DNA of 64,000 bases from Trichomonas vaginalis G3 (GCF_026262505.1 NC_067204.1:13162522-13226521); one strand, 5' to 3'. Shown: positions 52,823-62,456, counted from the first letter of the stretch. Numbers and translations: made by a program. Notes: generated from the sequence alone by a model not told the origin.

Positions 52823-53911
52823 TTAATGTTTTTTACGGATGGAAATGAACTGGATATCGTCTGAGTCTTCGCTTGTTTCCTCCTCCTCTTCTTCTTCGTC
52901 CGAATTGTCTTCATCTTCACAATAACCAGATAAGAAGATGGTTATTGGGGTTTGTTCTGGTTTTTTGAGAAGCATTTTGGCTGTGCCAGTAAAAACGAAC
53001 TCAAGATTTTGATAGAATTGTCTGCTTGAGTGAGTGAATTTGCATACTGTAAGTGGCATTGCAACTCGGTTTGCTTGAACAGATATTATTGAAACTTCTT
53101 CTCCATCTGGTATCCGTTCAGGAATCTCTAAAGCGGCTGTTGTTATAATATGCATATTGTTTTCGTAATGCAATTTTGGATATATTTCGAATGGATGTGC
53201 AGCTACACCAGCTGGAGCAACAATGGAAAGATTCCAGGAGAAAGAACCGCGTTTGTTTTCATCTTCTTTCCAATTGTAAGTTAAAGGATAAGGACGAAAG
53301 TCGTTGAGTGTTTCATATAGCTGTTCTCTTAAGTTTGGTTCACAGCAAATAATGAACTCATCAATTGCTTGAAGAGATATCATAGTTGAAACATAAGGCA
53401 AATTCGACAAGAAAAAGTCAACCATTACTGTCGGGTTTTGAACTTTGTTTTCTAATGTTTCGACTGGTTTTATTATACTTTTGAAATATCTATCATAGTC
53501 ATTGTTGTCTGTTAAGGACAAATTGTTTGGATAAGCTGCAATGAGTCTTCTATATCTTGCTTCTGTTGTTGAGAATGAGAAGACACCTTCTGGTTCTGTA
53601 GGAGTGTAAGTTTTTAGTTGAACTTTGCGTCTGTTTGGTGTCTGATTTGAGTCTGATTGGACTGAAACAACTTGAGCTTCTGTAGTTTGTTGTGTTATTG
53701 TTTGTTCTGAAGGTTGCTCTGATGTTTGTTCGACTTCTGCAGTTTCTTTTGGTTGAATTTGAGCTTCAATTTGTGTCTGATTGGAGTCTGATTGGACTGA
53801 AACCTGTGTAACCTCTTTGGACATACTAGTAAAGTATGAGGATATAAGTGTTTGACCTTTAAAGAGCTTTTGTAAAGAATTGTCAGTCATGCTACTACTG
53901 TGGTCTTGCAT
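52823..53911 (-). CDS. Acidic-tailed element protein (362 aa), function unknown
   Basis: The first in-frame ATG is at 53911 (MQDHSSSMTDNSLQKLFKGQ). The front half is disordered and Gln/Thr/Ser-rich, with SVQSDSNQT twice. The middle is ordered (RYRRLIAAYPNNLSLTDNND, NPTVMVDFFLSNLPYVSTMI) and followed by strands (SFSWNLSIVAPAGV). The tail is very acidic (a run of E/D/S before IQFISIRKKH). Upstream is TCATTTTT, a host-type initiator whose A lies 11 nt before the ATG, in place of the element's TTTTA signal. Possibly an early or regulatory gene; that is inference. Confidence 0.55.
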   Translation of the reverse strand: MQDHSSSMTDNSLQKLFKGQTLISSYFTSMSKEVTQVSVQSDSNQTQIEAQIQPKETAEVEQTSEQPSEQTITQQTTEAQVVSVQSDSNQTPNRRKVQLKTYTPTEPEGVFSFSTTEARYRRLIAAYPNNLSLTDNNDYDRYFKSIIKPVETLENKVQNPTVMVDFFLSNLPYVSTMISLQAIDEFIICCEPNLREQLYETLNDFRPYPLTYNWKEDENKRGSFSWNLSIVAPAGVAAHPFEIYPKLHYENNMHIITTAALEIPERIPDGEEVSIISVQANRVAMPLTVCKFTHSSRQFYQNLEFVFTGTAKMLLKKPEQTPITIFLSGYCEDEDNSDEEEEEEETSEDSDDIQFISIRKKH

Positions 53912-53964
53912 TAGACAAAAATGAACTGACCAGAAGTTTGTGGAAAATGAATATTGAATAAAAA

Positions 53965-54140
53965 CCGTTTTCGTCAACGGAGACCCCCTCTATTTTTTTA
54001 TTTTATTTAATAGTTACCGTTGGAAAAACGGTTTATCTCAAATATTGAATGAACTATAAACGTTTTTTGTTTTCTATATATACTTTTTTGTCCAACGGTA
54101 AAACTTTTTACACAACGGTTTTTGAGAGTCGTCGCCGTTG
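53965..54140. promoter_or_regulatory. Cluster of AACGG/CCGTT motifs
   Basis: Seven copies on either strand within 176 bp of noncoding DNA between divergent genes (for example at 53965, 53976, 54017, 54027, 54093, 54114, 54135), some as facing pairs. Similar AACGTT/AACGGT words occur at 46070-46200 near the third element's edge. Could be binding sites for an element protein or an origin. Confidence 0.4.
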
Positions 54141-54301
54141 ACTTTTTTGTAGAGCACTCAAAATAGTATAACTTTGTCCGGACAAGTAAGGGTCTATCGT
54201 CGCTACAGGAAAAGTTACAGGCGTTCCAAAGAAGTATACTTTGAGAAGCCTTTTTCCCCTTATAGAATGAGATAAGACGGTTATTTTACAAAACTGACAA
54301 C

Positions 54302-54384
54302 ACTTTGACCGAGTAGTTTTTTTTTGCTGAACAAAAAGTGTCATATAAACATCTGTCAAAAACCGCTTTTTAACTTCACTTAAA
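54302..54384 (+). promoter_or_regulatory. Conserved leader blocks of fourth element
   Basis: CTTTGACCGAGTAGTTTT (54303-54320) and a 23-bp block (54336-54358) are both found in the leader of copy 1, in reversed order. CTTTTTA then lies 12 nt before the ATG at 54385. Confidence 0.55.
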
Positions 54385-54951
54385 ATGCCACGTAAGCTAC
54401 GTAAGAATATACGTAAGAGGAAGGGAGCATTGAAACATCCAATAGTAAAACTGACACCACAACAACAGTTGCAACAACAAATGATGAATGACCCCACTAT
54501 GTTGCAACAAATGTCAAGCAACCCTATGCTTTTAAACCGAGTTATTGGTGCACAGAGTGGAGGTTTAAGAGCGGCACTTTTAGCGAAAATGGCAGGCTAT
54601 GGTGGAGCTGCAGACGGAACAGCTTATAACCCTCAAAGTCAAATGAATTTGAGTTCACTCAAAAATCAAATAACAGATGTCAAAAAGTCAAACATAGACA
54701 TACAGAAACAAATAAGTGAAAACGAAAAGAAACTAGAATATGACAGACACACAAAGAAACTCAATGAGTTAAACGTAGAGAAAAAGAAGAAAGAAGAACA
54801 ACTGAAAGAACTAAGTACAGAGGAATATGCGAAAAAAGTGTCAGAAAAAGCAGCAGAAGTAGCAAAAATGGAACAAGATGTTATAAATTTGAAAAACCAT
54901 ACTACTCAATATAAAGTACTGAAAGATGAAGAGATAAAACAAAAAGCCTGA
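54385..54951 (+). CDS. Basic-front coiled-coil element protein (188 aa)
   Basis: 188 residues. The front is highly basic (MPRKLRKNIRKRKGALKHP), then Gln/Met-rich (QQQLQQQMMNDPTMLQQMSS), then a long charged coiled coil to the end. The layout suits a DNA-binding core or scaffold protein. The next two frames continue with similar composition, so the boundaries between these genes are uncertain. Confidence 0.5.
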   Translation: MPRKLRKNIRKRKGALKHPIVKLTPQQQLQQQMMNDPTMLQQMSSNPMLLNRVIGAQSGGLRAALLAKMAGYGGAADGTAYNPQSQMNLSSLKNQITDVKKSNIDIQKQISENEKKLEYDRHTKKLNELNVEKKKKEEQLKELSTEEYAKKVSEKAAEVAKMEQDVINLKNHTTQYKVLKDEEIKQKA

Positions 54952-54959
54952 AGACATAT

Positions 54960-55604
54960 ATGGATAGCGATGAGTATAAAAAAGAAGTTGAAGCAAATGT
55001 AAAGGCAGAAAAACTTTTACAGTTGCAAAACCAAACCGTACAGTATGAAAACTTAGCACAAGAAAGTAAAAATAACGACGCAGCCATGCAAAAGGCAATG
55101 AAAAGCGCAGATATTATAAAAGCTAATAATGACTGGTTAGATGCCCAAGCCAACGCTAAAGCAGCCCAACTTATAGGGTCAATAAGGACAAAAATACAAG
55201 CGGATGAAGACAGTTCAAATGAAGCTTTAATGAATGCTGACTTTAAGAATGCCTTCGAAGCTCTTCATAGTAAGGTGAAACTAGTGAACGACTTCTCATC
55301 TGGAAAGAAACTGAAGTCTGAAGGTTTCGACAAAGAGTTAAGAGAAGTAGCACAAAATATGACGAAAATAACAGATGCAGCAACGAGACAGGCAGTTCAA
55401 AGTGCCTATGACGCCGTTAGAGCAACTGTTGTGGAAAGTCAAGAAAAAGAGTTACAACAGACCAAAACAGACCTAGTAAATGCTTTCTTAAGAACGAAAA
55501 GTCAGGTAGGACATTATGCTGCAGATGGAACATATGTGCCAGCTGGTTGGAACTTATATACCACCAAACCCTCCAAGAGAAGCACCTGCACCAGGACTAC
55601 CTAA
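54960..55604 (+). CDS. Coiled-coil element protein (214 aa)
   Basis: 214 residues, almost all helical and charged (DSDEYKKEVEANVKAEKLLQ, NAFEALHSKVKLVNDFSSGK). The composition matches the previous frame. Probably a scaffold or core component, by composition alone. Confidence 0.4.
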   Translation: MDSDEYKKEVEANVKAEKLLQLQNQTVQYENLAQESKNNDAAMQKAMKSADIIKANNDWLDAQANAKAAQLIGSIRTKIQADEDSSNEALMNADFKNAFEALHSKVKLVNDFSSGKKLKSEGFDKELREVAQNMTKITDAATRQAVQSAYDAVRATVVESQEKELQQTKTDLVNAFLRTKSQVGHYAADGTYVPAGWNLYTTKPSKRSTCTRTT

Positions 55605-55621
55605 AACATTTACATCGTCAC

Positions 55622-56353
55622 ATGGACACAGACACAGGCATGCACCACAACAACAACCAACACAACAACCAACAGTTCAAAATCCAGCACCACAACAACA
55701 ACCAAAACCAACAGTTCAAAATCCAGCACAGCAACCAACAGTTCAAAACCCTGCACAGCAACCAACAGTTCAAAATCCAGCACCACAAACCAAAACCAGC
55801 ACAACAACCACCTCCACAACCAGCACAGCAACCAACAGTTCAAAACCCTGCACAACAACAACCACAAACAGAGCAAGGACATAAAAGAAGTAGAGAAAAA
55901 GGAAACCAAGAATTCTTAAAAATGCTTAAGGAAGATTATGGTTACCCAGATACTCTTGACTTTAGTGACAGATATAAAGAAGCTATTAGAAAGTTCAAGG
56001 AAGGAAATACTGACCCGAACCTATTTAGCTTTATGGTTCAGCATCAAATCGGATATAATCTCAAACCTGGAAAATACAAGCTCGCTAAGGGATATGATTT
56101 AATAGCATATCATCCAAATGACATGAATGAATTTACTCCGAGATATTTGATGTCAGAGCTAAATGATAATTCAACTCTCTTCATGAAACGCGTAAAAAAT
56201 AGAGACGGAACGAAAGAAGAAAGGTTTATGAGTCCGGATGACTTAGATAGGGAACTTGTTAAAAACGGTCTCGGAATATATGAAATGCCAGCAGATGAGG
56301 TACAAGAAACTCACAGGAAGAAGTTCAGATACAACCAGACATGGAAGAAATAG
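55622..56353 (+). CDS. Low-complexity plus ordered domain protein, start uncertain
   Basis: The front region is DNA with a tandem short repeat (units encoding Gln/Pro/Thr/Asn, about 55655-55870). The ordered back part reads GNQEFLKMLKEDYGYPDTLD, YNLKPGKYKLAKGYDLIAYH and ERFMSPDDLDRELVKNGLGI. The stop lies 12 nt inside the next gene. No family is recognised. Its relation to the preceding frames is unclear. Confidence 0.4.
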   Translation: MDTDTGMHHNNNQHNNQQFKIQHHNNNQNQQFKIQHSNQQFKTLHSNQQFKIQHHKPKPAQQPPPQPAQQPTVQNPAQQQPQTEQGHKRSREKGNQEFLKMLKEDYGYPDTLDFSDRYKEAIRKFKEGNTDPNLFSFMVQHQIGYNLKPGKYKLAKGYDLIAYHPNDMNEFTPRYLMSELNDNSTLFMKRVKNRDGTKEERFMSPDDLDRELVKNGLGIYEMPADEVQETHRKKFRYNQTWKK

Positions 56354-57807
56354 TTCAGCAACAACAGCTAGAAGAGCCTGAAGGAAACGAACAAGTCCCT
56401 CCTTTGGAAACTAACTTCACAGAACTAGATGAAGATTTGGAACAGCCGAAAAATCTTGACCCTCAACAAGAGTATGAGGTGAATATGGAATCTTTCCAAG
56501 AGTCTAAGAAAAATTCGGCTGACATAGTAGAAGAATATCGAAAAATGTTCACCGACATACAAAAGACTCCAACATCAGATGAAAATATTCAGCATAGAAT
56601 GGAAGTACTGAAAGAAAATGTACGCAAATACAATAATCCTTTTTACTTACGACCATATAACGTTCAATCTTTGGCTGAACTCGGTGAAAATAAAAGGTTA
56701 AATTTCAACAAAACATATAGAAATGAAACATTGTTTAAAGTTCATTCAGAACCTAACCAATATGGAAACAAACCTACTTTTGTTTCTGCAGACTATGGAA
56801 CTACAATGAGATGGGGTCATAAAGCTAATCCGGATAGGTGGTTCATAAACTTACAACCTCAATTCCAAGAAGTTGTAGACGCAATGGAAGTGAATGGTGA
56901 ACCAGATATAACGGGTATTTTCAGCGCGGCTTTAATGCCATTGAAAGATATGAAAGATGCAGATATTTTGGACCAGTATGAAATGAACATGGCTGAGGGA
57001 AATATAACACCTGACGTTCTAGAACATTTATCTCAAAGAACTACACAGAACCATAGAGATGGTATATTTGGTGAAGAGTTTAGAAAGAAAGTTAGGGAGA
57101 GAGAAGGAAGAGAACCTATTGTACATGACCTTGCAAACGAAAGTTTGCAAAATGTCATAAAAACTTACTTTGCAGACAATGAACTGAGAAGGGATGAATA
57201 TTTAAGAAAACTCAAATGGACAGTACCAAATGAAATGTTAGTATTGAAAAACATGTTCCTTGACAAAATAAAACCAACTACAGAAATAAATGACGCAAGA
57301 CTGAAACGTTGGGTAAAAGCTTTCCCATTCACAAAAGATATTATTGGTTACATGGAAAGAAAACCAGAATGGCTACAAAAACATATATTTGGAAACGAGC
57401 TTATTCCATATGGACAAGCTCTGTTTGAAGAGCTTGAACCGGAAACTCAGGAAAGAGTCATGCAAACAATAAGCGAAGACTCAAATACAAACTATGACAA
57501 AATCTTTCTAGGATATAGGTTACCTGAGATGGGCGACCAGAGCCCAAAGGCAAAAAGGACATGGGAAATTTACAACATACTAGGTGAACATGAGGCAAAG
57601 ATGCAACAACTTGAAGCAGAGGGCAAGTTACCAAAAGCGACACCAAAGAAGAAGAGAAGAGTAGAACAAAGTGAAAGTAGTGAAGAAGTAACTTCATCTA
57701 GTGAAAGTAGTGGCAATGAAGGAAAAAGAAGAGTTAAAGATTCAGTTAAAAACTCAGTCAGGAAGAAAGTAAAGCTTGGTCCGAGTGGGTTCTATTATGA
57801 CATATAA
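56341..57807 (+). CDS. Large element protein before capsid gene (488 aa)
   Basis: 488 residues, open throughout. The front is acidic and Gln-rich. A central ordered part includes NPFYLRPYNVQSLAELGENK, FVSADYGTTMRWGHKANPDR and VKAFPFTKDIIGYMERKPEW. The tail is Ser/Glu- and Lys-rich with a nuclear-localisation-like KKKRRVEQSESSEEV. It directly precedes the major capsid gene, where Polintons often carry virion genes, but I recognise no known capsid or protease motif. Confidence 0.55.
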   Translation: MEEIVQQQQLEEPEGNEQVPPLETNFTELDEDLEQPKNLDPQQEYEVNMESFQESKKNSADIVEEYRKMFTDIQKTPTSDENIQHRMEVLKENVRKYNNPFYLRPYNVQSLAELGENKRLNFNKTYRNETLFKVHSEPNQYGNKPTFVSADYGTTMRWGHKANPDRWFINLQPQFQEVVDAMEVNGEPDITGIFSAALMPLKDMKDADILDQYEMNMAEGNITPDVLEHLSQRTTQNHRDGIFGEEFRKKVREREGREPIVHDLANESLQNVIKTYFADNELRRDEYLRKLKWTVPNEMLVLKNMFLDKIKPTTEINDARLKRWVKAFPFTKDIIGYMERKPEWLQKHIFGNELIPYGQALFEELEPETQERVMQTISEDSNTNYDKIFLGYRLPEMGDQSPKAKRTWEIYNILGEHEAKMQQLEAEGKLPKATPKKKRRVEQSESSEEVTSSSESSGNEGKRRVKDSVKNSVRKKVKLGPSGFYYDI

Positions 57808-57839
57808 ATCCAACTATTCTATATTTTTACCCATATGAA

Positions 57840-59447
57840 ATGTACGCCGCTCAGAATATAACGCCAACAGTTTTGGATGCCATGAACGGAAATGTTTCCG
57901 AATGGTATAACGAATGCGACAATGCCATTAGAAGGTCAGAAATAGTTCCTGGAACTTACGAATATACAACTGCTGTTTCTTATGGAAACGTAGGTGAGTT
58001 TGGAGAAGGTTCTTCAACAACAGTAGATATTGCTTGCGACAGGTTTCATATTATTTCTATTGACAACTCATTCTTATACGTGGAACAAGACATTGAAATA
58101 AAACCTTCTGCCAAGTTGTCTGACAAGAAAGGTTGCAATGGAATTTTCTATGTCGGATACCAATATGCTCCAGAAGTTTTCATGGGATATAAGATATATT
58201 CTAACTCTGACTTAGTTCAAACAGTAACATGGGCAAACTATGAATGGTTCGCTTTGAGAAACTCAGTACAACCACAAGCTAGAGAACAAACAGACCAGTA
58301 TGCAATATTGAGAAAATAAGAAGACTTGACCCTAACGTTCCAGGAGTTTATGTTAACCTTTCTGGACAAACTGCAGCAGCAGTAACCAAAGTAAAACTGA
58401 AACTTAGAGTTCCTTTGTCATCTTTCCTCATCTTCAGGTTTTTAAGATACTTGCCAAACTGGGCAGGAAAAATTTCTATGAACTTACTCCAAGCAAAAAT
58501 AACTTAGTCATTGCACCAACACAAGACCCATTCACTATTACAGACGTAAAGGGAACAAATCAAACGTCATTCGCCGAATTTTGCAAAGACAAAGTTGACT
58601 TAGACTTTGGTTTCTCAAACTTCAACAATGAAGTAAACTATTATTTCAATGCTGCTGGAACTGCTTGGGACCCAGTTAAGTTCACATGCGAAAGTTTGAA
58701 TGCAAGAGAATAGAAAGCAGACTTGCAGTCTATATGTTGGACCCAGATATTTCAAATGCTTTAGCTGCCAAATATATTGCAGTTCCACTTATGTTCCCTA
58801 TACACCAAATATCTGTCAAAGACTTTGCAGGTGAAGTTGGAAACCAAAATCCAGGAGCCGCAGGTGCAAGAACAGATATTGCTTTAACAACTGCAATGAA
58901 ACATGCAGATACTATGTTTGTACTGTTCAGACGAACTATAAATGACTATTCTTGTTTCTACAACCCTGGTATTAAATATCATATAAACATAGATGGCAAA
59001 TATTATCCAAGAGAAGAATATTCTACAGTTGAGGATATGAGGTCATACAACTTGACATTAGATGCTATGAACTTTAACAACAACTTCACAACAACCATTA
59101 ACCCTGAAATGCAAAGTTCTATTATGCCATATGTGAAAGTATGGACTCATACAGGAGGTCAAAAAACTCAATATACAAATGGAGACCGTTCAAACTTTTG
59201 GCTTGGCATTCCATTTGCTGACTCAGAAGACTTTATGGGTGGTATTTCAACTGTTGGTACAGTTCAAATACAATATACTGGTGACAGAGACGGTCCAGAT
59301 GAATTGAGAGCAAAGAAGTTTACAAAACCAATAGCACTTTTCACGGAAGATGCTCTTTTGAAGATTCGTTCGATGAAACCTGCTGGGGCTCCTCAGATTG
59401 GCATAACGACAGCTTCCATCGAGCAGATTTTGGCAGCAGGTCAGTAA
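57840..59447 (+). pseudogene. Major capsid protein (double jelly-roll)
   Basis: The span matches Polinton major capsid proteins in size and pattern: MYAAQNITPTVLDAMNGNVS, a strand-rich first barrel (FLYVEQDIEIKPSAKL, FYVGYQYAPEVFMGYKIYSN, TWANYEWFALRN) and a second barrel (MFPIHQISVKDFAGEVGNQN, CFYNPGIKYHINIDGKYYPR, NFWLGIPFADSEDFMGG), ending with GITTASIEQILAAGQ. In the family this protein builds the icosahedral shell as trimers. The gene is broken in a few places. ATTTTTA lies 10 nt before the ATG. Confidence 0.7.
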
Positions 59448-59760
59448 GTTGTTCTTGAACTGACTTCTCTCCGTCAAATATTGACAGTACGCCAGTTTTG
59501 ACATAATATTGTATTATAAACTTTCCTTTAGTAATATCTGTAAGTTTTGAAGTTATATTTTTGTCTGCTTCAAGAACTTTCACCATTTCAGTTATACCAA
59601 CTTTCTTTGCTTTATGAAAATATTTAGGTTCAGCAAAGACTGCTATTCTATAACATTTTCCATTGTTTGTGTAAAGAACTATTCTGTCAATGTATTTGTA
59701 TTGTTTGTGAGTATAAACTTTGTTCTGCTTCAATTCAATAAGATATCCGAATACGTCCAT
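59341..59760 (-). CDS. Small element protein (139 aa)
   Basis: 139 residues (MDVFGYLIELKQNKVYTHKQ, RIAVFAEPKYFHKAKKVGIT), mixed alpha/beta, overlapping the capsid gene tail by about 107 nt on the other strand. Divergent from the PEIECCG-type gene across 18 nt. ATTTTA lies 14 nt before the ATG. The function is unknown. Confidence 0.6.
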   Translation of the reverse strand: MDVFGYLIELKQNKVYTHKQYKYIDRIVLYTNNGKCYRIAVFAEPKYFHKAKKVGITEMVKVLEADKNITSKLTDITKGKFIIQYYVKTGVLSIFDGEKSVQEQLTDLLPKSARWKLSLCQSEEPQQVSSNESSKEHLP

Positions 59761-59778
59761 CTTTTTATTCTAAGTAAA
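59761..59778. promoter_or_regulatory. 18-bp bidirectional promoter
   Basis: CTTTTTATTCTAAGTAAA separates the two divergent ATGs. TTTTTA lies 11 nt before the plus ATG. The minus strand reads TTTTACTTAGAATAAAAAG, beginning in the opposite start codon. Confidence 0.6.
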
Positions 59779-60357
59779 ATGTCATTTCCGAAAAATAGAA
59801 GCGTAAGTGTTTCAAAAGGTTTAATGGCGGTGGCAGATGTGAAGTTAAATTCACCAACTCAAACAAACAGTCAAAGTGTTGTTGTCAATGTCAAAGACAG
59901 AGATGTTGAAGTGGGGAAACCATACGAAGACGAAGATGGTATAACAATTGTTCCTGTAAAAGAACCAACATATCCTGAAGTTAACAGAGACTTAAGTTCT
60001 GTTGCAGATATTCGAAACGACTACCAACAACTGAAAGACAAACTTCAAACTCAGGAGAAGATTTGTCAAGCTTTAAGTATAATGTTAAACTTGGTCGAAC
60101 ACAACCCTGTAAAAGTGAACTCATATGTCATTGCACCTCATGAAGTTTTGAAAGAACTATTGAAACTTTTGACAGAGGCAGACGATATAAACATCAAAGA
60201 AATAGAACCCGACATTAGTTGCTGTGGTGTTTCATATAATGTCATTGACAAGATATACGTTATGAAAGGAGGTGAAACGTTGAACTTAAAATATAGTTTC
60301 CCAGACGTTATAAAAATATTTGACGACCACAACATTTCATTAAAATTTATTTGCTAA
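59779..60357 (+). CDS. PEIECCG-family element protein (192 aa)
   Basis: The ATG at 59779 (MSFPKNRSVSVSKGLMAVAD) is chosen for the motif directly upstream; the open frame extends further 5' into the divergent gene. A disordered front, a helical middle (NDYQQLKDKLQTQEKICQAL) and a back domain KEIEPDISCCGVSYNVIDKI with a strand-rich end (GGETLNLKYSFPDV) match the back of the 213-residue protein of the third element. The function is unknown. Confidence 0.6.
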   Translation: MSFPKNRSVSVSKGLMAVADVKLNSPTQTNSQSVVVNVKDRDVEVGKPYEDEDGITIVPVKEPTYPEVNRDLSSVADIRNDYQQLKDKLQTQEKICQALSIMLNLVEHNPVKVNSYVIAPHEVLKELLKLLTEADDINIKEIEPDISCCGVSYNVIDKIYVMKGGETLNLKYSFPDVIKIFDDHNISLKFIC

Positions 60358-60361
60358 GTAA

Positions 60362-61159
60362 ATGGCAGAAGACATAATGGTTTATACTATTACGACTAAA
60401 AACCCTGAGTCATATAATTCTATAACAACAAACTTACAAAGTCCTCAAGGACGATATTGTAAACTAACCTTAAACACAATGACGACTAAAGCCTGTTTTG
60501 CTCTTTTGACACCAGAAGACTTTATTGTTGTGAATGGTAAAAAATACTCCTTTGAAGATACTTACTCAGATATACCACCAACAGGTTTTGTTGACTTATT
60601 TAATACTTTAAGTACGGGTGTAACATGTGCTGCAACTAGAGCAGGTTTCATTATGTTTGGATGTCCGACTGAGTTTACTATAAACGATATGAGCTATAAT
60701 ACAAAACTTATTTCTGGTTTTTACTACCAACAGTTTCCTATAACAGGAAAAGGTGTCATACAAGGAATGTCTATTCCATTGACATTAAGCACACCAATCT
60801 TATATATTGTTTCAAACTTAGGTTCAAAGTGTTATTCGAATGTCGACAGAAACTATTATGACCAAAAGATACTTATGCGTATAAACAATACTTTCTCTGC
60901 TGGTTTGCCTATTGTTCATTCGAATGCAGAATTTTCAACCTTAGTGAACTCAAACACTTTGGCAAGTATAACGTTGACATTAGTTGACGCAAACTTTGTT
61001 CCTGTAAAACTTTTATGTCCTATGTATTTGTCAATGACGGCAGAAAGTTTCGAATTGGAAGATGCAACTGGTGAAAGTATTGTATTACAAGAACAACTTC
61101 AACAACAAATAGCTCAAGAACAACAAATGCAACAAATGGAACAACAAAGTCAAGAATAA
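60362..61159 (+). CDS. Capsid-like (jelly-roll) candidate, family B
   Basis: 265 residues. The strand-rich body (GKGVIQGMSIPLTLSTPILY, NNTFSAGLPIVHSNAEFSTL, SITLTLVDANFVPVKLLCPM) matches 41013-41777 of the third element. A Gln-rich tail of about 25 residues (QEQLQQQIAQEQQMQQMEQQ) is extra. The start is 4 nt after the previous stop. It is probably a minor structural protein; penton is one option. Confidence 0.45.
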   Translation: MAEDIMVYTITTKNPESYNSITTNLQSPQGRYCKLTLNTMTTKACFALLTPEDFIVVNGKKYSFEDTYSDIPPTGFVDLFNTLSTGVTCAATRAGFIMFGCPTEFTINDMSYNTKLISGFYYQQFPITGKGVIQGMSIPLTLSTPILYIVSNLGSKCYSNVDRNYYDQKILMRINNTFSAGLPIVHSNAEFSTLVNSNTLASITLTLVDANFVPVKLLCPMYLSMTAESFELEDATGESIVLQEQLQQQIAQEQQMQQMEQQSQE

Positions 61160-61189
61160 AAAAATAATATTTTTTTTATTTTTATAAAA

Positions 61190-62421
61190 ATGTACAGAAT
61201 AGATGTTTCAGATTTTTATGACTTCCAAGCATTCAGAAATATGTGTCCATTTAGAGACTATAACAAAGCAGTCGAGAATTTGAAACGTTTAGTCATTTAT
61301 GTTGACTCTGCCCCAGAATGTTATGTCATGAAAGAATGGGATGTTGTCTTTAACAAACCAAGAGCAACAATAGTGTCTGAACAAGAATGTAGACAGAAAC
61401 TTAAGAAAATAAAAGTTGTACAAGTTGGAATGAAGATGTTAGATGCTTGGGATATCTTATTGTCAAAGTTAGAAGATTTTTCAGTTCGAGGTATAAAGTT
61501 TATACACCTTCTCCAAACTTCTATTCTATCTTCACTGGATATAAATACGAACAAGTAGAATGGAAAGAAGTATTATAGAAGCTTGGTTAGACCATGTCAA
61601 AGAAATTATATGCAATGGAAACGAAAGAGTCTATGAGTATATCTTATGTTGGTTTGCAAATATCTTACAACATCCAAGTGCTAAAAATGAAACTGCTCTC
61701 ATTATAATTGGAAAACAAGGAACAGGTAAGAACACATTCTTTACAGATATCTTATGCAAACTGTTAGAAGGTTATTCGAATCCGAATATGACAAACTTAG
61801 AAAACATCTGTGGCAAGTTTAACTCCTCAATAGAGAATATGAAACTTATAGTTTGCAATGAACTTCAAAGTATAGATACAACAAAAGTTTTGAACTCAGA
61901 TGCTTTGAAGAGTCTTATAACAGACAAAGTTGGAGTTGTTGAAAGAAAGTATAAAGACCAAAGAGTTTGTGAAAATGTTGCAAACTTCATTATGGTTTCA
62001 AACAATGCTGTTCCGATGAAGTTAGAAAGTTCTGACAGAAGATATGTAGTTGTCAGAACGTCAGATTCTCATATGCAAGATACAGAATATTTTGACGACT
62101 TAGCAGAAACTTTGACATCTGACTTTTACAACCACTTGTTCTCATATTTCATGACATTAGATATTTCTAAGTTCAATCCAAGACAAATTCCACATACCGA
62201 AGAGAGACAAACATTGTTAGAAGCAAACAAGAGTGTATATGAACTGTTCATAGAAGAAAGCGACTTTGTGTTTAGATGAAAAGTCTTTATATGATGAATA
62301 TAAACAATATTGTCAAGAATATGGTTATATGGCAGCTTCTAAACGTACATTCTTGGCAAATGTCAAAAGTCTTTTAGACGTACAGAATGGTGTATATACA
62401 AAGAAAAATTTTTCTGAGTAA
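61190..62421 (+). pseudogene. Superfamily 3 (D5-like) replication helicase
   Basis: The helicase core is readable: Walker A LIIIGKQGTGKNTFF, Walker B MKLIVCNELQSI, and motif C region NFIMVSNNAVPMKLESSDRR followed by YVVVRTS. These are D5/poxvirus-type SF3 helicases that unwind the element for copying. The gene as a whole is broken in about two places. TTTTTTTTA lies 11 nt before the ATG, the same leader type as the polymerase gene of copy 1. Confidence 0.75.
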
Positions 62422-62456
62422 ATTTTAAAAAAAATATTTTTTATCCGATAGAAAAG

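Noticed and set aside
54108-54521. 137-codon minus-strand frame with many cysteines
   Set aside because: It is antisense to a well-supported coiled-coil gene and its leader; the Cys-rich composition comes from reversed Gln codons.
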